NCBI GenBank assembly: GCA_035438985.1
Contig: DAORJK010000002.1
Coordinates: 408,364-472,363 of the forward strand
Source of the DNA: UBA4408 sp002389785
Lineage (GTDB): Bacteria > Bacteroidota > Bacteroidia > UBA4408
DNA length: 64,000 nucleotides
Direction of reading: 5' to 3'
The position numbers were made by a program, and so were the translations under genes. Of this stretch, positions 54,782 to 62,582 are shown piece after piece. The notes beneath the pieces are model-generated. The model was not told the origin of the DNA, did no database searches, and saw nothing but the letters and a program-made list of their open reading frames with translations. Every line of letters begins with the position of its first letter. The first letter of the stretch is position 1.

Positions 54782-55081
54782 TCAAAGACTTTTTATTTTC
54801 TCTTTGTGTTTAATTACTTGTCTGCTTAAGGCATCAATGGCTGTGTCCACAGCTTCCTCAAAAGTTTTACACTGCTTTTTGGCAAACAATTCATGCCCCG
54901 GTATGTGTATTCGAATTTCGGCTATTTTGTTTGAGGTATCATCTGATTTATCAATTTTAAGGAAAACCTCACTTTGTATGATGTGATCATAAAAATGTTG
55001 CAGTTTTTCCATTTTTTCGTTGATGAAATCCAGCAGTTTTTTATCCGCATCAAAGTGGATAGATTGAATTTTTACTTTCAT
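54782..55081 (-). CDS. hpf: Ribosome hibernation-promoting factor (short HPF/RaiA family)
   Basis: 99 residues, the short form. MKVKIQSIHFDADKKLLDFINEKMEKLQHF is the beta-alpha start, and EIRIHIPGHELFAKKQCKTFEEAVDTAIDALSRQVIKHKEKI contains the helix that binds the 30S decoding region. There is no C-terminal dimerisation extension as in long HPF. It stalls ribosomes in slow growth. It is the last gene of a conserved rpsU-xerC-hpf group; the tRNA cluster and tuf that often follow in Bacteroidota are not present here. Confidence 0.92.
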   Translation of the reverse strand: MKVKIQSIHFDADKKLLDFINEKMEKLQHFYDHIIQSEVFLKIDKSDDTSNKIAEIRIHIPGHELFAKKQCKTFEEAVDTAIDALSRQVIKHKEKIKSL

Positions 55082-55132
55082 CTTGTTGTTTGTTTTAGTT
55101 AATACTATTTAATTCGGTCGAGTAGAGTTATA

Positions 55133-56011
55133 TCATGCTTTAGGATGGGCTTGAGAGTGAATATTTTTTAATTTACTAATGGTGTTGTGCGTATATACCT
55201 GAGTCGCCGATAAATTGGCATGTCCCAGCAATTCCTTTATCGCATTCAATTCAGCGCCGTTGTTGAGCATATTGGTGGCAAAGCTGTGACGCAATACGTG
55301 CGGACTTTTCTTTTTAGCGGTTGTGACTTCACCCAGGCCTTTTTTTACCAATTCATAAACAAAACGCGGATACAGTTTTTGTCCTTTATCGGTAACAAAA
55401 AAGTATTCAGCCTGTGGGAAATTCTTCTTTAATTCAACGAGGTATTCTTGCAGCAAATTTTTAGTATTTACCGAGAATGGAATGATTCGTTCCTTATTTC
55501 TTTTACCTACTACTTTTACCGCATTTGAATAAAAATCGAACGAATAATGGTTGAGGTTAATTAATTCGCTCAAACGCATACCGGTAGCATAAAACAGTTC
55601 AATAATCATTTTATCGCGAATACCTTCAAACCCCGGTGCAAAATCGGTAAAATCGAGCAAGCGGTTCATTTTTTCCTGCGCAACGTACTCGGGTAGGCGT
55701 TTGCTGTTTTTAGGAGCAATTATCTTAAGCATGGGATTCACGCTCACAATCCCTTCTCGTAGTAAAAATTTATAAAAGGTTTTAAGGGTAGTAATTTTTC
55801 GGTTAATGGAACGAGCGCTAATGTTAGCCTCCATTAATTTCACAAGCCAAGAACGAATAAAGGTGTGATTTACTTCAACAATGTTGCTGATGGAGTAATC
55901 GCTTAATAGGAAATCATAAAATTGTTGTAAGTCGTTGCTGTAGGCAGTAACTGTATGGGGTGAGAATCTTTTCTCGTATTGGAGGTAGTTAACAAACTGC
56001 TCTTTCACCAT
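55133..56011 (-). CDS. xerC: Tyrosine recombinase XerC/XerD
   Basis: 292 residues from the ATG at 56011 (MVKEQFVNYLQYEKRFSPHTVTAY); the frame is open 12 codons upstream in an AT-rich leader. There is an N-terminal SAM-like core-binding domain, then the catalytic set Arg146 (ATGMRLSEL), Lys170 (GKRNKERI), His238-x2-Arg241 (HVLRHSF), His264 (LLGHANL) and nucleophile Tyr273 (TQVYTH). It resolves chromosome dimers at dif with its partner. Location between rpsU and hpf is the standard Bacteroidota arrangement, so this is housekeeping and not an integrase of a mobile element. XerC versus XerD is not certain. Confidence 0.9.
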   Translation of the reverse strand: MVKEQFVNYLQYEKRFSPHTVTAYSNDLQQFYDFLLSDYSISNIVEVNHTFIRSWLVKLMEANISARSINRKITTLKTFYKFLLREGIVSVNPMLKIIAPKNSKRLPEYVAQEKMNRLLDFTDFAPGFEGIRDKMIIELFYATGMRLSELINLNHYSFDFYSNAVKVVGKRNKERIIPFSVNTKNLLQEYLVELKKNFPQAEYFFVTDKGQKLYPRFVYELVKKGLGEVTTAKKKSPHVLRHSFATNMLNNGAELNAIKELLGHANLSATQVYTHNTISKLKNIHSQAHPKA

Positions 56012-56082
56012 AAAAAAAAACTTACTTTCAATACCAATTAGTATCAAAAGTAAGTTTTAAAATTTATAAAGTGAAATAATTC

Positions 56083-56280
56083 TTAAGAATTATCTTCTGA
56101 TTGATGCATTTTTTGAACGTAAACAGCCTTAATTTTTTGCATACGTTTAACCACCGAAGGTTTAGTGAATTTTTGACGATCGCGTAATTCACGAACCATT
56201 CCTGTTTTTTCAATTTTCTTTTTAAACTTTTTCAGTGATTTCTCAATTGATTCACCGTCTTTTACCGGAACTATAATCAT
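56083..56280 (-). CDS. rpsU: 30S ribosomal protein S21
   Basis: 65 residues: MIIVPVKDGESIEKSLKKFKKKIEKTGMVRELRDRQKFTKPSVVKRM, the canonical S21 sequence. It is the small-subunit protein beside the anti-Shine-Dalgarno end of 16S rRNA. It is the first gene of the rpsU-xerC-hpf group, 71 bp upstream of xerC, and is preceded by a good Bacteroidota promoter (56315-56344). Confidence 0.97.
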   Translation of the reverse strand: MIIVPVKDGESIEKSLKKFKKKIEKTGMVRELRDRQKFTKPSVVKRMQKIKAVYVQKMHQSEDNS

Positions 56281-56314
56281 GTTATTTTTATTTTCGTTTT
56301 TTTAATTGGGACTG

Positions 56315-56344
56315 CAAAATTAACAATTTATCACAAGCAACAAA
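56315..56344 (-). promoter_or_regulatory. Bacteroidota-type promoter of rpsU
   Basis: On the minus strand TTTG (56344-56341), an 18-nt spacer and TAATTTTG (56322-56315) match TTTG-N17-20-TAnnTTTG. The upstream box abuts the 3' end of the acyl-CoA dehydrogenase gene, and the rpsU ATG is 35 nt downstream. Confidence 0.65.
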
Positions 56345-56345
56345 A

Positions 56346-57515
56346 TTATTTTAAAATTTCGCGGGCAATAACAATTTTTTGTATTTCACTGGTTCCTTCA
56401 CCAATGGTGCAAAGTTTTGAATCGCGGTAATATTTTTCGGCAGGAAAGTCTTTCGTATAGCCATATCCACCAAATATTTGTACTGCATTATTCGCAGTTC
56501 TTACGCACACTTCACTGGAGTAATATTTGGCATAAGCACCTTCTTTGGTCATTTTTAAACCACGGTTTTTGCGATCGGCCGCCATAAAGGTCAATAATTC
56601 GGCAGCTTCAATTTCGGTAGCCATATCAGCAAGCATAAAGGCAACTCCTTGAAACTGTGAAATTGGTTTACCAAACTGCTGTCTTTCTTTCGAATACTTT
56701 AAAGCCGCTTCAAAAGCACCACGAGCGATACCTACCGCCAAAGAGGCGATGGAAATTCGACCTCCATCCAATACTTTCATGGCTTGAATAAAACCTTCAC
56801 CTTCTTTGCCCAACATCTGACTTTTATGAATGCGGCAATCTTCAAAAATCAATTCGGCTGTTTCAGAAGCACGCATTCCCAGCTTATTTTCTTTTTTTCC
56901 TGAACGAAATCCGGGTGTACCTTTTTCAATAATAAAGGCAGTCATACCATGCGAATCGCCTTTTTCACCGGTGCGAGTAATTACTACGGCAACATTTCCG
57001 CTAATGGCATGTGTAATGAAATTTTTAGAACCGTTGAGTACATAATAGTCGCCGTCTTTTTTGGCGGTAGTAAGCATTCCACCTGCATCCGAACCGGTAG
57101 CTGTTTCAGTTAAGCCCCAAGCACCAATCCATTCGGCTGTTGCAAGTTTGGGTAGGTATTTTTTCTTTTGCTCTTCATTACCAAAAGCCAAAATATGTCC
57201 GGTGCACAGCGAATTGTGCGCAGCCATCGACAAACCGATGGAACCACAAATTTTCGACAATTCAACAATGGCAGTAACGTATTCGGTATAGGTAAATCCA
57301 GAACCTCCGTATTCAGTAGGAACTAAAACTCCCATTAAGCCTAATTCGCCAAGTTTTTTAAACACTTCTACCGGGAAAGTTTGTGCTTCGTCCCATTCCA
57401 TCATTTTTGGACGAATGTGTTCTTCGCCAAATTTGCGAATCATGTCAGCAATCATAGTTTGATTTTCGTTGATCGAAAAATTCATTGATGTTGGCGCTTC
57501 CGCTAAAGTACTCAT
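56346..57515 (-). CDS. Acyl-CoA dehydrogenase
   Basis: 389 residues, the size of short/medium-chain acyl-CoA dehydrogenases. FAD-binding motifs are WGLTETATGSDAGG and YVLNGSKNFITHA. The segment RQQFGKPISQFQGVAFMLADMATE and the C-terminal AVQIFGGYGYTKDFPAEKYYRD are typical, and the catalytic Glu373 lies in IGEGTSEIQ. It introduces a trans-2,3 double bond in acyl-CoA and passes electrons to ETF. The chain length or branched-chain specificity cannot be told. It stands alone (not in a beta-oxidation operon) 38 bp downstream of apt. Confidence 0.95.
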   Translation of the reverse strand: MSTLAEAPTSMNFSINENQTMIADMIRKFGEEHIRPKMMEWDEAQTFPVEVFKKLGELGLMGVLVPTEYGGSGFTYTEYVTAIVELSKICGSIGLSMAAHNSLCTGHILAFGNEEQKKKYLPKLATAEWIGAWGLTETATGSDAGGMLTTAKKDGDYYVLNGSKNFITHAISGNVAVVITRTGEKGDSHGMTAFIIEKGTPGFRSGKKENKLGMRASETAELIFEDCRIHKSQMLGKEGEGFIQAMKVLDGGRISIASLAVGIARGAFEAALKYSKERQQFGKPISQFQGVAFMLADMATEIEAAELLTFMAADRKNRGLKMTKEGAYAKYYSSEVCVRTANNAVQIFGGYGYTKDFPAEKYYRDSKLCTIGEGTSEIQKIVIAREILK

Positions 57516-57553
57516 GGTATATTTTTTTATTTTATCCGCAAAGGCGGTGGTTA

Positions 57554-58081
57554 TTAATAAGTAACTAAACTAACAATATTTTCGGAATAGGGTTTCAATT
57601 TCTCCTGACCATTTAAAAAATTCAATCCAACTAAAAAGGCAAATCCGGCAACATTTGCACCTTGCTGTTTAATGAGCTCGGCAGCAGCCACCGCAGTACC
57701 GCCGGTTGCAAGTAAATCATCGTGTACCAATACCTGCCAATTGGGTTTAATTGTATCAAGGTGCATTTCAACTTCGGCTGAGCCATATTCAAGATCGTAT
57801 TTGTAAGAAATTGTTTTATAAGGCAATTTCCCTTTTTTACGAACCGGTATAAATGGCACTCCTAATTGATTAGCCAGCATCATTCCAAACAAAAATCCAC
57901 GGCTTTCAACACCTACTATTGCATTTAATTTTACATCTGCAAGCAAGCGTACAAATTCGTGAATAATTTCGCTGCACAGCTTGGGATCCTCCAAGATAGG
58001 CGTAATGTCTTTAAACAAAATACCTTCCTTTGGAAAATCTTCTACATCTCGTATACACGCTTTTACTTTGTCCTGTATCAT
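57554..58081 (-). CDS. apt: Adenine phosphoribosyltransferase
   Basis: 175 residues, normal length. FPKEGILFKDITPIL (16-30) at the N-terminus is the APT signature. VGVESRGFLFG (57-66) and the PRPP-binding loop VLVHDDLLATGGTA (117-130) follow. It converts adenine and PRPP to AMP in purine salvage. It is 60 bp downstream of the helix-hairpin-helix protein gene on the same strand. Confidence 0.96.
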   Translation of the reverse strand: MIQDKVKACIRDVEDFPKEGILFKDITPILEDPKLCSEIIHEFVRLLADVKLNAIVGVESRGFLFGMMLANQLGVPFIPVRKKGKLPYKTISYKYDLEYGSAEVEMHLDTIKPNWQVLVHDDLLATGGTAVAAAELIKQQGANVAGFAFLVGLNFLNGQEKLKPYSENIVSLVTY

Positions 58082-58141
58082 TCTTGCAGCTTTTCTTACT
58101 ATAAAAGCTAAAAAGCAGCCGAAGTATGACTGCTAATTAAT

Positions 58142-59110
58142 TTAATCTAAGCTTAAATAGGGTGCAATTTTACGGAACAATTCCTCATTTACCAAAACTG
58201 CCTGTTTAATATCTTCCAATTTTTGATATTCCCCATGCCTATCGCGGTAAAGCACTATGTTGTTAGCGAGGTTATAAGTAAAGTAAGGATGTTTTTTTAA
58301 ATCGGCAACAGTGCAGTAGTTAAGCGGAATTTTGCGCACAATTTGCGGGTTGAGGCTAGTTTGTGTTTGAAGCGCTGTGATAGTGGATGAATCAAGTCCC
58401 CAAACTTCGTGCAGTTGTTTCATAGATACAAAGCCGCCTAATTTTTCGCGATAGGCCAATATTCGTTTGGCGAATGTGCTTCCAATGCCTTTCACTTTTT
58501 TTAGTAAGGAACTATCGGCTGTGTTTAATTCAACTTTTTGAGTTAAATTGGCTACTTCAGCTTTAGTTAGCTGTATTATGCTACTGTCTTTTTTTGAAAA
58601 ATTATTGGTATAATGGGTACTGTCTTTCCCTTTTATGGGTACTAACTGGATGTATGGTTCGAGCCGGGTATACATCCAATCGCTGATTCCATAGATTTTT
58701 TTAAGGTCCTCCTTTTTATAAAATTTTCCTCCTTTGCTTTCGTACTTTTTTAGAATTTTTATTTGTTTTTGAGAAAGACCCAAAGCAAGCCATTTTTCTT
58801 CACTTAAGTTATTGGGATTAAAATTAAATGGCTCGTTTAATTGAGTTGATTTAGTTTGGTAGTGCTGTGATGGTAAAGAATCATTGCGCTGATAGGGCTT
58901 ATTTGGGTAGTGGTGTGTAGCACTTTTTTCGGCTAAAGCCATGGATTCGATAGCAGAGTTAAATCTACTAAAATCGATACTTTCGGCAGGAAGCAAGGCA
59001 TCTTGAAAGGTATTAAATACAAGCATAAAAAGCAACAGCAGCAACAATACTATAATACCGTTTCTATCACGTTTATTAAAAGTGAGATAGTTTTTTAAAA
59101 AAGTTAACAT
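58142..59110 (-). CDS. Membrane-anchored helix-hairpin-helix (ComEA-like) protein
   Basis: 322 residues. One membrane segment (~19-36: IIVLLLLLLFMLVF) anchors the protein. A polar linker with many Ser, Gln and Asn follows, then a series of HhH modules: LSEEKWLALGLSQKQIKILKKYESKGG, VELNTADSSLLKKVKGIGSTFAKRILAYREKLGGFVS and IPLNYCTVADLKKHPYFTYNLANNIVLYRDRHGEYQKLEDI. The central one, with NTADSSLLKKVKGIGSTFAKRI, is a clear ComEA-type DNA-binding fold. ComEA binds incoming DNA in transformation. The repeated HhH form with an N-terminal anchor is common in Bacteroidota, and a DNA-uptake role is possible but untested. Confidence 0.82.
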   Translation of the reverse strand: MLTFLKNYLTFNKRDRNGIIVLLLLLLFMLVFNTFQDALLPAESIDFSRFNSAIESMALAEKSATHHYPNKPYQRNDSLPSQHYQTKSTQLNEPFNFNPNNLSEEKWLALGLSQKQIKILKKYESKGGKFYKKEDLKKIYGISDWMYTRLEPYIQLVPIKGKDSTHYTNNFSKKDSSIIQLTKAEVANLTQKVELNTADSSLLKKVKGIGSTFAKRILAYREKLGGFVSMKQLHEVWGLDSSTITALQTQTSLNPQIVRKIPLNYCTVADLKKHPYFTYNLANNIVLYRDRHGEYQKLEDIKQAVLVNEELFRKIAPYLSLD

Positions 59111-59485
59111 GCCTAAGCTCCGAAATTGATGCTTTCAAAAGTAGGAGCACACCAGTTAAATTTGAGTTCAAAAAGGGATGATAAAAGGATGATTTTATTC
59201 ATCTTTCACAATAATTATTTCGAAAATAAGTCAGTAAAAAATTTGGTGGGTTTCTTCCGGAACTCAATGATAGTGAGCGCTTGTTGTAAGCTAATATAAA
59301 TTGAGAATAGTAAATTTGTTATAGGTAATTATTTCTCTTGCTAGTAAACTAGTTTAATGTAGATGAACGATTTTTAAAACAATAAAAATCATCGGCTGGC
59401 GTTACAAATGGTAAAGGATGTTTTCCGCTTTATGGAATTAAAAGCAAGCTTGCATCCATGCATCAAACAATCAAAAAACAATGCT
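59111..59485. other. 375-bp intergenic region without a recognisable gene
   Basis: AT-rich spacer between divergent genes. I see no convincing ORF, terminator or repeat. TAAATTTG at 59311-59318 resembles a -7 element for the downstream tonB gene but has no well-spaced TTTG; CTAGTAAACTAG (59340-59351) is a short palindrome of unknown meaning. Confidence 0.4.
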
Positions 59486-60316
59486 ATGAGAAATTTAAAA
59501 AATGCATCAAGCAACTTTAATGAATTGTTGTTTGAAAACAGAAACAAAAATTATGGTGCTTATGTAATCCGCAAGGAATATAATGAAAGCCTTATCAAGT
59601 CCTTTTTTGCAGCGATGCTTTTGCTGCTTATTTTTGCAGGAGGATTTAGTGCAATGAACAGAAATAACAGTGAAACTGTTCTGCCGGCTACGAAGCAGAT
59701 GATTGACCAATTAATCATTGATGTTGATTTGTCGTACTTAAAAAAAACCAATCCACCTGTCACACATCCTACTAAAACAATAGAACAGGCCAAGCCTTTT
59801 AACAATGAAAATAAAGTGGTACCACTCGTTGTGAAGGATGTTGTTTTACCAGCGGAAGAAAAGAAAATTGCAGAGCCTGTAAGCGAACCCGGTATAGCAC
59901 AAACCACTCCGGATCTCGGATTAAGCGCTAATGCAATCGCTAGTATAACTTCTGAACCTGCAGGATCACTGCTCTCAGAAAACAAGGGAAACATACTGGA
60001 AAGTGCCGGTCTGGATGCATTGCCTGAATTTCCCGGTGGTGAAGCAAAGCTGATGGAGTTTTTAGCCAGGAATGTAAAGTTTCCTGCAAGCGCAAGAGAA
60101 AATGGAATTCATGGAACCGTACATGCATCTTTTGTTGTAGATGAATTTGGAAAAGTTACGCAGGTAAAAATTAAACGCGGAATTTTTTCTGACTGTGATG
60201 AAGAAGTGATTCGTGTGATAAACCTGTTTCCTGATTTTAAACCTGGAATGTATAAAGGAAAAAACGTAGCTGTATTTTATAATTTACCTGTTCGATTTGA
60301 ATTGGTAAGAAATTGA
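59486..60316 (+). CDS. TonB-family energy transducer
   Basis: 276 residues from the ATG at 59486 (MRNLKNASSNFNELLFENRNKNYGAYVIRKEY); in-frame ATGs 9-26 codons upstream lack family similarity. The N-terminal cytoplasmic motif FNELLFENRNKNYGAYVIRKEYNE is typical of Bacteroidota TonB. A membrane segment (~39-58) is followed by a Pro/Lys/Glu-rich periplasmic linker (~80-165) and a TonB C-terminal domain (DALPEFPGGEAKLMEFLARNVKFPASARENG...). It would couple the ExbB/D proton channel to outer-membrane receptors. It lies 196 bp upstream of exbB and may be its own transcription unit. Confidence 0.85.
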   Translation: MRNLKNASSNFNELLFENRNKNYGAYVIRKEYNESLIKSFFAAMLLLLIFAGGFSAMNRNNSETVLPATKQMIDQLIIDVDLSYLKKTNPPVTHPTKTIEQAKPFNNENKVVPLVVKDVVLPAEEKKIAEPVSEPGIAQTTPDLGLSANAIASITSEPAGSLLSENKGNILESAGLDALPEFPGGEAKLMEFLARNVKFPASARENGIHGTVHASFVVDEFGKVTQVKIKRGIFSDCDEEVIRVINLFPDFKPGMYKGKNVAVFYNLPVRFELVRN

Positions 60317-60512
60317 TATTTTCAGGAAACACCTGATTTCAATCTTTAGTTAACCAGGTTTGTTTTTGTCTCTAAAATCAAAGCACTTATCAAGCTGGCA
60401 TTGCAGCTTACTCAACTAACAAAATGCTGTTTATAAGTTGCAATTACAATTGAGTTATTCACCTATCATTCTCGCTACTTTAGCGCATATTTTAAACATA
60501 AAATTATACCAC

Positions 60513-61247
60513 ATGCTATCATCCATTTTATTGCAAATAACCACAACCACAGGTGCTGTGCAAGATACGCTAGCCCATGCAGCCTCAACGGTAGCAGCAG
60601 TTGCAGCACCAGTCGCTCCAAAAGAGGATTCACTTTCCTTACTTACCTTAATTATGAAAGGTGGGTATATCATGATTCCAATTGGGATACTTTCGGTGTT
60701 GAGCATTTATATCTTAATTGAGCGTTGGATAATTATCCGTAAAGCAAATAAACTGGAAAGTAATTTTATGTTAACCATTAAAGACTATGTGAAAAATGGA
60801 AACATAACTGCTGCTAAAGCATTTACCAAAAGTAGTTCTGCACCGGTTTATAAAATGATAGAGAAAGGATTGAACCGAATAGATAAGCCAATAAAGGAAG
60901 TTGAATCAGCCATTGAAGGAGTAGGTAAATTAGAAGTTGCCAAACTCGAGAAAAATTTAAACATACTTGGAATCATTGCAGGTATTGCACCCATGTTTGG
61001 ATTTATAGGAACCATTAGCGGGGTAATTAAAATATTTTACAATATATCTCTCGCCGATAACATTAGTATTGGTTTAATTTCGGGTGGACTGTATGAGAAA
61101 ATGATTACCAGTGCAGCGGGATTAGTGGTGGGTATTTTTGCATATGTAGGCTATCATATTTTAAGCATGATGGTTGACAGTGTGGTAGCTAAAATGGAAA
61201 CTGCCAGTGTTGAATTTATTGATTTACTTCAGGAACCAGCCCTATGA
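60513..61247 (+). CDS. exbB: MotA/TolQ/ExbB proton channel family protein
   Basis: 244 residues from the ATG at 60513. Three membrane segments are seen (about 47-67, 141-166 and 187-212) with the first loop containing the long cytoplasmic helix. LGIIAGIAPMFGFIGTISGVIKIFYNISL and GLYEKMITSAAGLVVGIFAYVGYHIL carry the conserved ExbB/TolQ Gly-Thr and Ala/Gly packing motifs. It forms the pentameric proton channel that energises TonB. The stop overlaps the exbD start by 4 nt (ATGA), so exbB-exbD-tonB form one operon. TolQ is possible instead, but the TonB-like third gene favours ExbB. Confidence 0.9.
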   Translation: MLSSILLQITTTTGAVQDTLAHAASTVAAVAAPVAPKEDSLSLLTLIMKGGYIMIPIGILSVLSIYILIERWIIIRKANKLESNFMLTIKDYVKNGNITAAKAFTKSSSAPVYKMIEKGLNRIDKPIKEVESAIEGVGKLEVAKLEKNLNILGIIAGIAPMFGFIGTISGVIKIFYNISLADNISIGLISGGLYEKMITSAAGLVVGIFAYVGYHILSMMVDSVVAKMETASVEFIDLLQEPAL

Positions 61248-61645
61248 GTTTAAGAAGAAACAAGCATCGATTTGCCGCCGAGGTAGGAGCATCCAGCATG
61301 AGTGATATCATGTTTTTCTTGATGCTGTTTTTTTTAATTGTCTCTACTTTGGTGAATCCAAGTGTAATAAAACTGCTTTTGCCAAAAGCTTCATCGGTAC
61401 AAACCATGAGCAAGCAACAATTTACTATCGACATTTCAAAAGACAAAGAAATTTATTTGAACAATAAACCAATTGCTTTTGAAAATTTGGAAAGTCAATT
61501 AGGTATTTTGATAAGTGGAGTTGCTGAGGCAACCGTAGTTTTACGTGTAGATAATTCGCTTACTGTGCAAGATTTGGTAGACGTACTTGAAATTGGAAAC
61601 AAATTAAAGGTACGCATGGTAATGGCAGCTAAAACAACAAAATAG
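61244..61645 (+). CDS. exbD: ExbD/TolR biopolymer transport protein
   Basis: 133 residues. A short basic cytoplasmic start precedes one membrane segment (about 20-40, MSDIMFFLMLFFLIVSTLV) with the conserved proton-carrying Asp in SMSDIMFF. The periplasmic domain is small (FTIDISKDKEIYLNNKPI...VVLRVDNSLTVQDLVDVLEIGNKL). It is overlapped 4 nt by exbB and separated by one base from the downstream tonB gene, indicating tight translational coupling. Confidence 0.92.
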   Translation: MSLRRNKHRFAAEVGASSMSDIMFFLMLFFLIVSTLVNPSVIKLLLPKASSVQTMSKQQFTIDISKDKEIYLNNKPIAFENLESQLGILISGVAEATVVLRVDNSLTVQDLVDVLEIGNKLKVRMVMAAKTTK

Positions 61646-61646
61646 C

Positions 61647-62510
61647 ATGAGCGGCGAAGAGAACAATAACAGTCGCATAGCTGCATTAGCAGGAACATTG
61701 CTATTTCATGTATTGTTATTGCTGCTGTTTTTATTTATAGTTTTCAAAACCCCATTGCCTCCTTTTCCGGAAGCAGGTAGTCCGGGTATAGAAGTTAATT
61801 TTGGTACATCCGATGATGGCATGGGCGAAGTACAACCCAGAGAAGCCAGCAGTATTAAAAACTCGCAAGCACCTGAATTAAGTGAAGAGGTAAAAACAAA
61901 AATCGAAAATCTAACAGCTCCGCAGGAAGATGCTGTGGTAACCCAAGAAACTGAAGATGCACCGGAAGTATTGAAAGAAAAGCCTAAAGTGGAGACTTCG
62001 GTTAAACCGGTTGAAAATCCTGTAAAAATTGAAGAACCGGTAAAGCCTGTGGTGAATACCAATTCATTGTACAAGGGCAAAAGTAAAACTCAAGGTGGTA
62101 GCACAGGAAGCGAAGGCGAAACCGGAAAACCCGGAGATCAAGGTTCCCCTGACGGAAGTATGGATTCAAAATACCACGGACCCGGAGGAGGTAAAGGAGA
62201 TACACCCGGAGCTACAGGACCAGGAGGTGATGGTACAGGAATTTCGTATAGCTTAGGGGGTAGAAAGTCGCAAAAAATACCTTTACCAGAGTATACTCAG
62301 CAGGTGGAAGGACGTGTTGTGGTTGAAATTTCGGTGGATAAAATGGGCAATGTAATTAGCGCCAAGCCGGGAGTTAAAGGATCCACTACTACCAACTCTT
62401 ATTTATTAGAAAAAGCCAAACAAGCCGCTTTGCGTGCAAAATTCAATGCAAAAGCCGATGCTCCCGATGAACAAAGAGGTACCATTGTGTACAATTTCTT
62501 GTTGCAATAA
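61647..62510 (+). CDS. tonB: TonB-type energy transducer of the exbBD operon
   Basis: 287 residues. A short N-terminus precedes a membrane segment (~8-32, LAGTLLFHVLLLLLFLFIVF). The long periplasmic linker is Pro/Glu/Lys-rich (~45-145) and then Gly-rich (~150-205, repeated GSTGSEGETGKPGDQG-like). The C-terminal TonB domain is EGRVVVEISVDKMGNVISAKPGVKG to the end (~220-287). It links the ExbB/ExbD channel to outer-membrane receptors. It differs from the TonB at 59486 in having no NKNYGAYVIRK-type N-terminus and in its Gly-rich linker, so the two probably serve different receptors or are alternates. Confidence 0.88.
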   Translation: MSGEENNNSRIAALAGTLLFHVLLLLLFLFIVFKTPLPPFPEAGSPGIEVNFGTSDDGMGEVQPREASSIKNSQAPELSEEVKTKIENLTAPQEDAVVTQETEDAPEVLKEKPKVETSVKPVENPVKIEEPVKPVVNTNSLYKGKSKTQGGSTGSEGETGKPGDQGSPDGSMDSKYHGPGGGKGDTPGATGPGGDGTGISYSLGGRKSQKIPLPEYTQQVEGRVVVEISVDKMGNVISAKPGVKGSTTTNSYLLEKAKQAALRAKFNAKADAPDEQRGTIVYNFLLQ

Positions 62511-62533
62511 ATCTCTTTCCGCTTAAAATTCAA

Positions 62534-62565
62534 TTTGTTGCGCTAAAAGTTAAGAAGTATATTCG
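62534..62565 (+). promoter_or_regulatory. Probable promoter of folC
   Basis: TTTG (62534-62537), or TTG at 62538, followed after 20 or 17 nt by TATATTCG (62558-62565), one base off TAnnTTTG. The folC ATG is 18 nt downstream. Confidence 0.5.
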
Positions 62566-62582
62566 CAAAATTTTTAGCAAGT

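Noticed and set aside
55133..56011. Tyrosine recombinase as integrase of a mobile island
   Set aside because: It is a normal-length Xer protein between rpsU and hpf, the standard Bacteroidota location, and no attachment sites or cargo genes are seen.
58087..58110. AGCTTTT/AAAAGCT hairpin between the HhH gene and apt as a terminator
   Set aside because: The stem is AT-rich and no T-run follows on the minus strand, so it is unlikely to stop transcription into apt.
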